A stretch of DNA of 7,261 nucleotides from assembly GCA_964413425.1 (NCBI GenBank), contig CAYPST010000157.1, positions 1 to 7,261 on the forward strand, written 5' to 3'. How positions within the stretch are numbered: the stretch's first letter is position 1; each line of letters starts with the position of its first letter. A program made the translations under genes and the position numbers. Source of the DNA: DATFLS01 sp964413425 (lineage in GTDB: Bacteria; Fidelibacterota; JAANXI01). Shown piece by piece: positions 6,694-7,261 of the stretch. The notes under the pieces were generated by a model. It was not told where the DNA came from and made no database searches. It was given only the letters and a program-made list of their open reading frames with translations.

Positions 6694-6770
6694 CTTCTCA
6701 CTTCTCACTTCTGCCTTCTGCCAACTGCCTGTTGCCTTCTGCCAACTGCCCACTGCCAACTGTCTCCTCT
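6694..6770 (+). repeat. Heptamer array D (11 units, strict 7-bp register)
   Basis: Eleven consecutive heptamers without a slip: CTTCTCA twice, CTTCTGC twice, CAACTGC, CTGTTGC, CTTCTGC, CAACTGC, CCACTGC, CAACTGT, CTCCTCT. Units vary at most positions, yet the period is kept, which points to repeated duplication and drift of 7-bp steps. Confidence 0.88.
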
Positions 6771-6850
6771 ATGCCAACCCTGCCATTCGGCAAATAAGGG
6801 ATGCGCTGGCCATAACCCACCGTGGCTCGCAAATGCAATAACCACAAGGC

Positions 6851-6898
6851 CTGGAACAAGTCCGTACTTGTTGCTAGACAAGTCTGCACTTGTTCCAG
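6851..6898. repeat. Nested double palindrome (REP/BIME-like)
   Basis: CTGGAACAAGT (6851-6861) pairs perfectly with ACTTGTTCCAG (6888-6898). Inside are two small hairpins of one 16-bp unit, ACAAGTCCGTACTTGT (6856-6871) and ACAAGTCTGCACTTGT (6878-6893), each with a 6-bp stem and 4-base loop. Two facing palindromic units with a short linker match the general plan of REP/BIME elements. No RAYT transposase gene is in this window. Confidence 0.65.
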
Positions 6899-7100
6899 CG
6901 ATTGTCCTGTCTGGGTTTCAGAGGGGTGATTTATCATTTTGTTGCAAAAAAGCCTTATCAAAGCAGAAACGTCCATATCAAAACCCGCTGATGTATTGCT
7001 CCTCCGGGGCAGGCGAGAAGAGGGCAGTTCGTTTTGCTATAACAGGCGGCCACTCCGGGGCTGGCCCTCCCCCCGCTGACCATTGCCGATCTACCACAGA

Positions 7101-7128
7101 CAACTGACGATTGACAATTAACAATTGA
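7101..7128 (+). repeat. Heptamer array E (4 units)
   Basis: CAACTGA, CGATTGA, CAATTAA and CAATTGA in register, ending exactly where core copy 2 starts. It is the counterpart of array C. Confidence 0.75.
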
Positions 7129-7202
7129 CATAATCCATAGAATTAGCGGCTCCGGTATAGAGTTAGCTGAACCACCGAAGGCCCTTCACAGCCTCCCAAA
7201 CA
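7129..7202 (+). repeat. Composite repeat core, copy 2
   Basis: Second copy of the core seen at 6619-6693, in the same orientation about 510 bases downstream. It begins with the same CATAATC after an array of CAATTGA-type units and ends with the same CTCCCAAACA before a pyrimidine-rich array. Differences are mostly substitutions, plus a one-base insertion near CCCTTCACAG. Confidence 0.7.
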
Positions 7203-7237
7203 CTTGCCTTTGCCCTTTGCCTTTTGCCTTTTGACAT
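7203..7237 (+). repeat. Heptamer array F (5 units, TTGCC type)
   Basis: CTTGCCT, TTGCCCT, TTGCCTT, TTGCCTT and TTGACAT in register, directly after core copy 2. The 15-bp motif TCTGCGCCATGCACT (7245-7259) follows, so another repeat unit may continue beyond the window. Confidence 0.75.
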
Positions 7238-7261
7238 TTCAGGCTCTGCGCCATGCACTCC

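Noticed and set aside
6338..6770. CRISPR array
   Set aside because: The repeats are 7-bp units placed back to back and varying in sequence; there are no spacers between 23-40-bp identical repeats and no cas genes.
6405..7107. Several short open frames in the repeat region
   Set aside because: Their products are translations of heptamer repeats (runs such as QLPTANC), without ribosome binding sites or recognisable domains.

Overview
This is a bacterial chromosomal window of moderate GC content. Genes have clear Shine-Dalgarno sites (AAGGA or GGAGG-like), one gene starts with GTG, and several gene-poor stretches lie between them. The strong Shine-Dalgarno sites argue against a typical Bacteroidia genome. 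The mix of housekeeping genes and heptamer-rich intergenic DNA would fit a free-living environmental bacterium, perhaps of the wider FCB assemblage, but nothing here fixes the phylum.

Layout. At the left edge is a possible 15-codon gene tail (3-50), followed by a small hairpin. A minus-strand gene (214-885) encodes a stand-alone RibD C-terminal/dihydrofolate-reductase-fold oxidoreductase. About 890 bases without a confident gene follow (886-1774). They hold possible RNA structure, two inverted repeats and a stretch that stays open on both strands, possibly a decayed gene. All later genes are on the plus strand. First is a tight pair: a 407-residue multi-pass membrane protein of unknown family (1775-2998) and, 23 bp on, a lipoprotein with a von Willebrand A (VWA) domain and an intact metal site (3022-3810). 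Next is a small three-helix membrane protein whose start looks damaged or non-standard (3935-4141, open back to 3854). Then come a beta-class carbonic anhydrase (4280-4894), a TfoX N-terminal-domain protein (5034-5369) and a DUF1295 membrane protein related to steroid 5-alpha reductases (5505-6302).

The last 959 bases (6303-7261) carry no credible gene and are built of repeats. There are six short arrays of degenerate 7-bp units kept in strict 7-bp register. Two diverged head-to-tail copies of a 75-bp core are each preceded and followed by such arrays, and a double palindrome resembling a REP/BIME element lies between them.

How the genes work together. Only the membrane protein/VWA lipoprotein pair looks like a functional unit: an envelope-anchored VWA protein probably acting with its integral-membrane partner, function unknown. 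It and the composite heptamer/core repeat are the two best candidates for something undescribed. The carbonic anhydrase, TfoX-domain and DUF1295 genes are co-directional but separated by 135-139 bp and show no obvious shared pathway.
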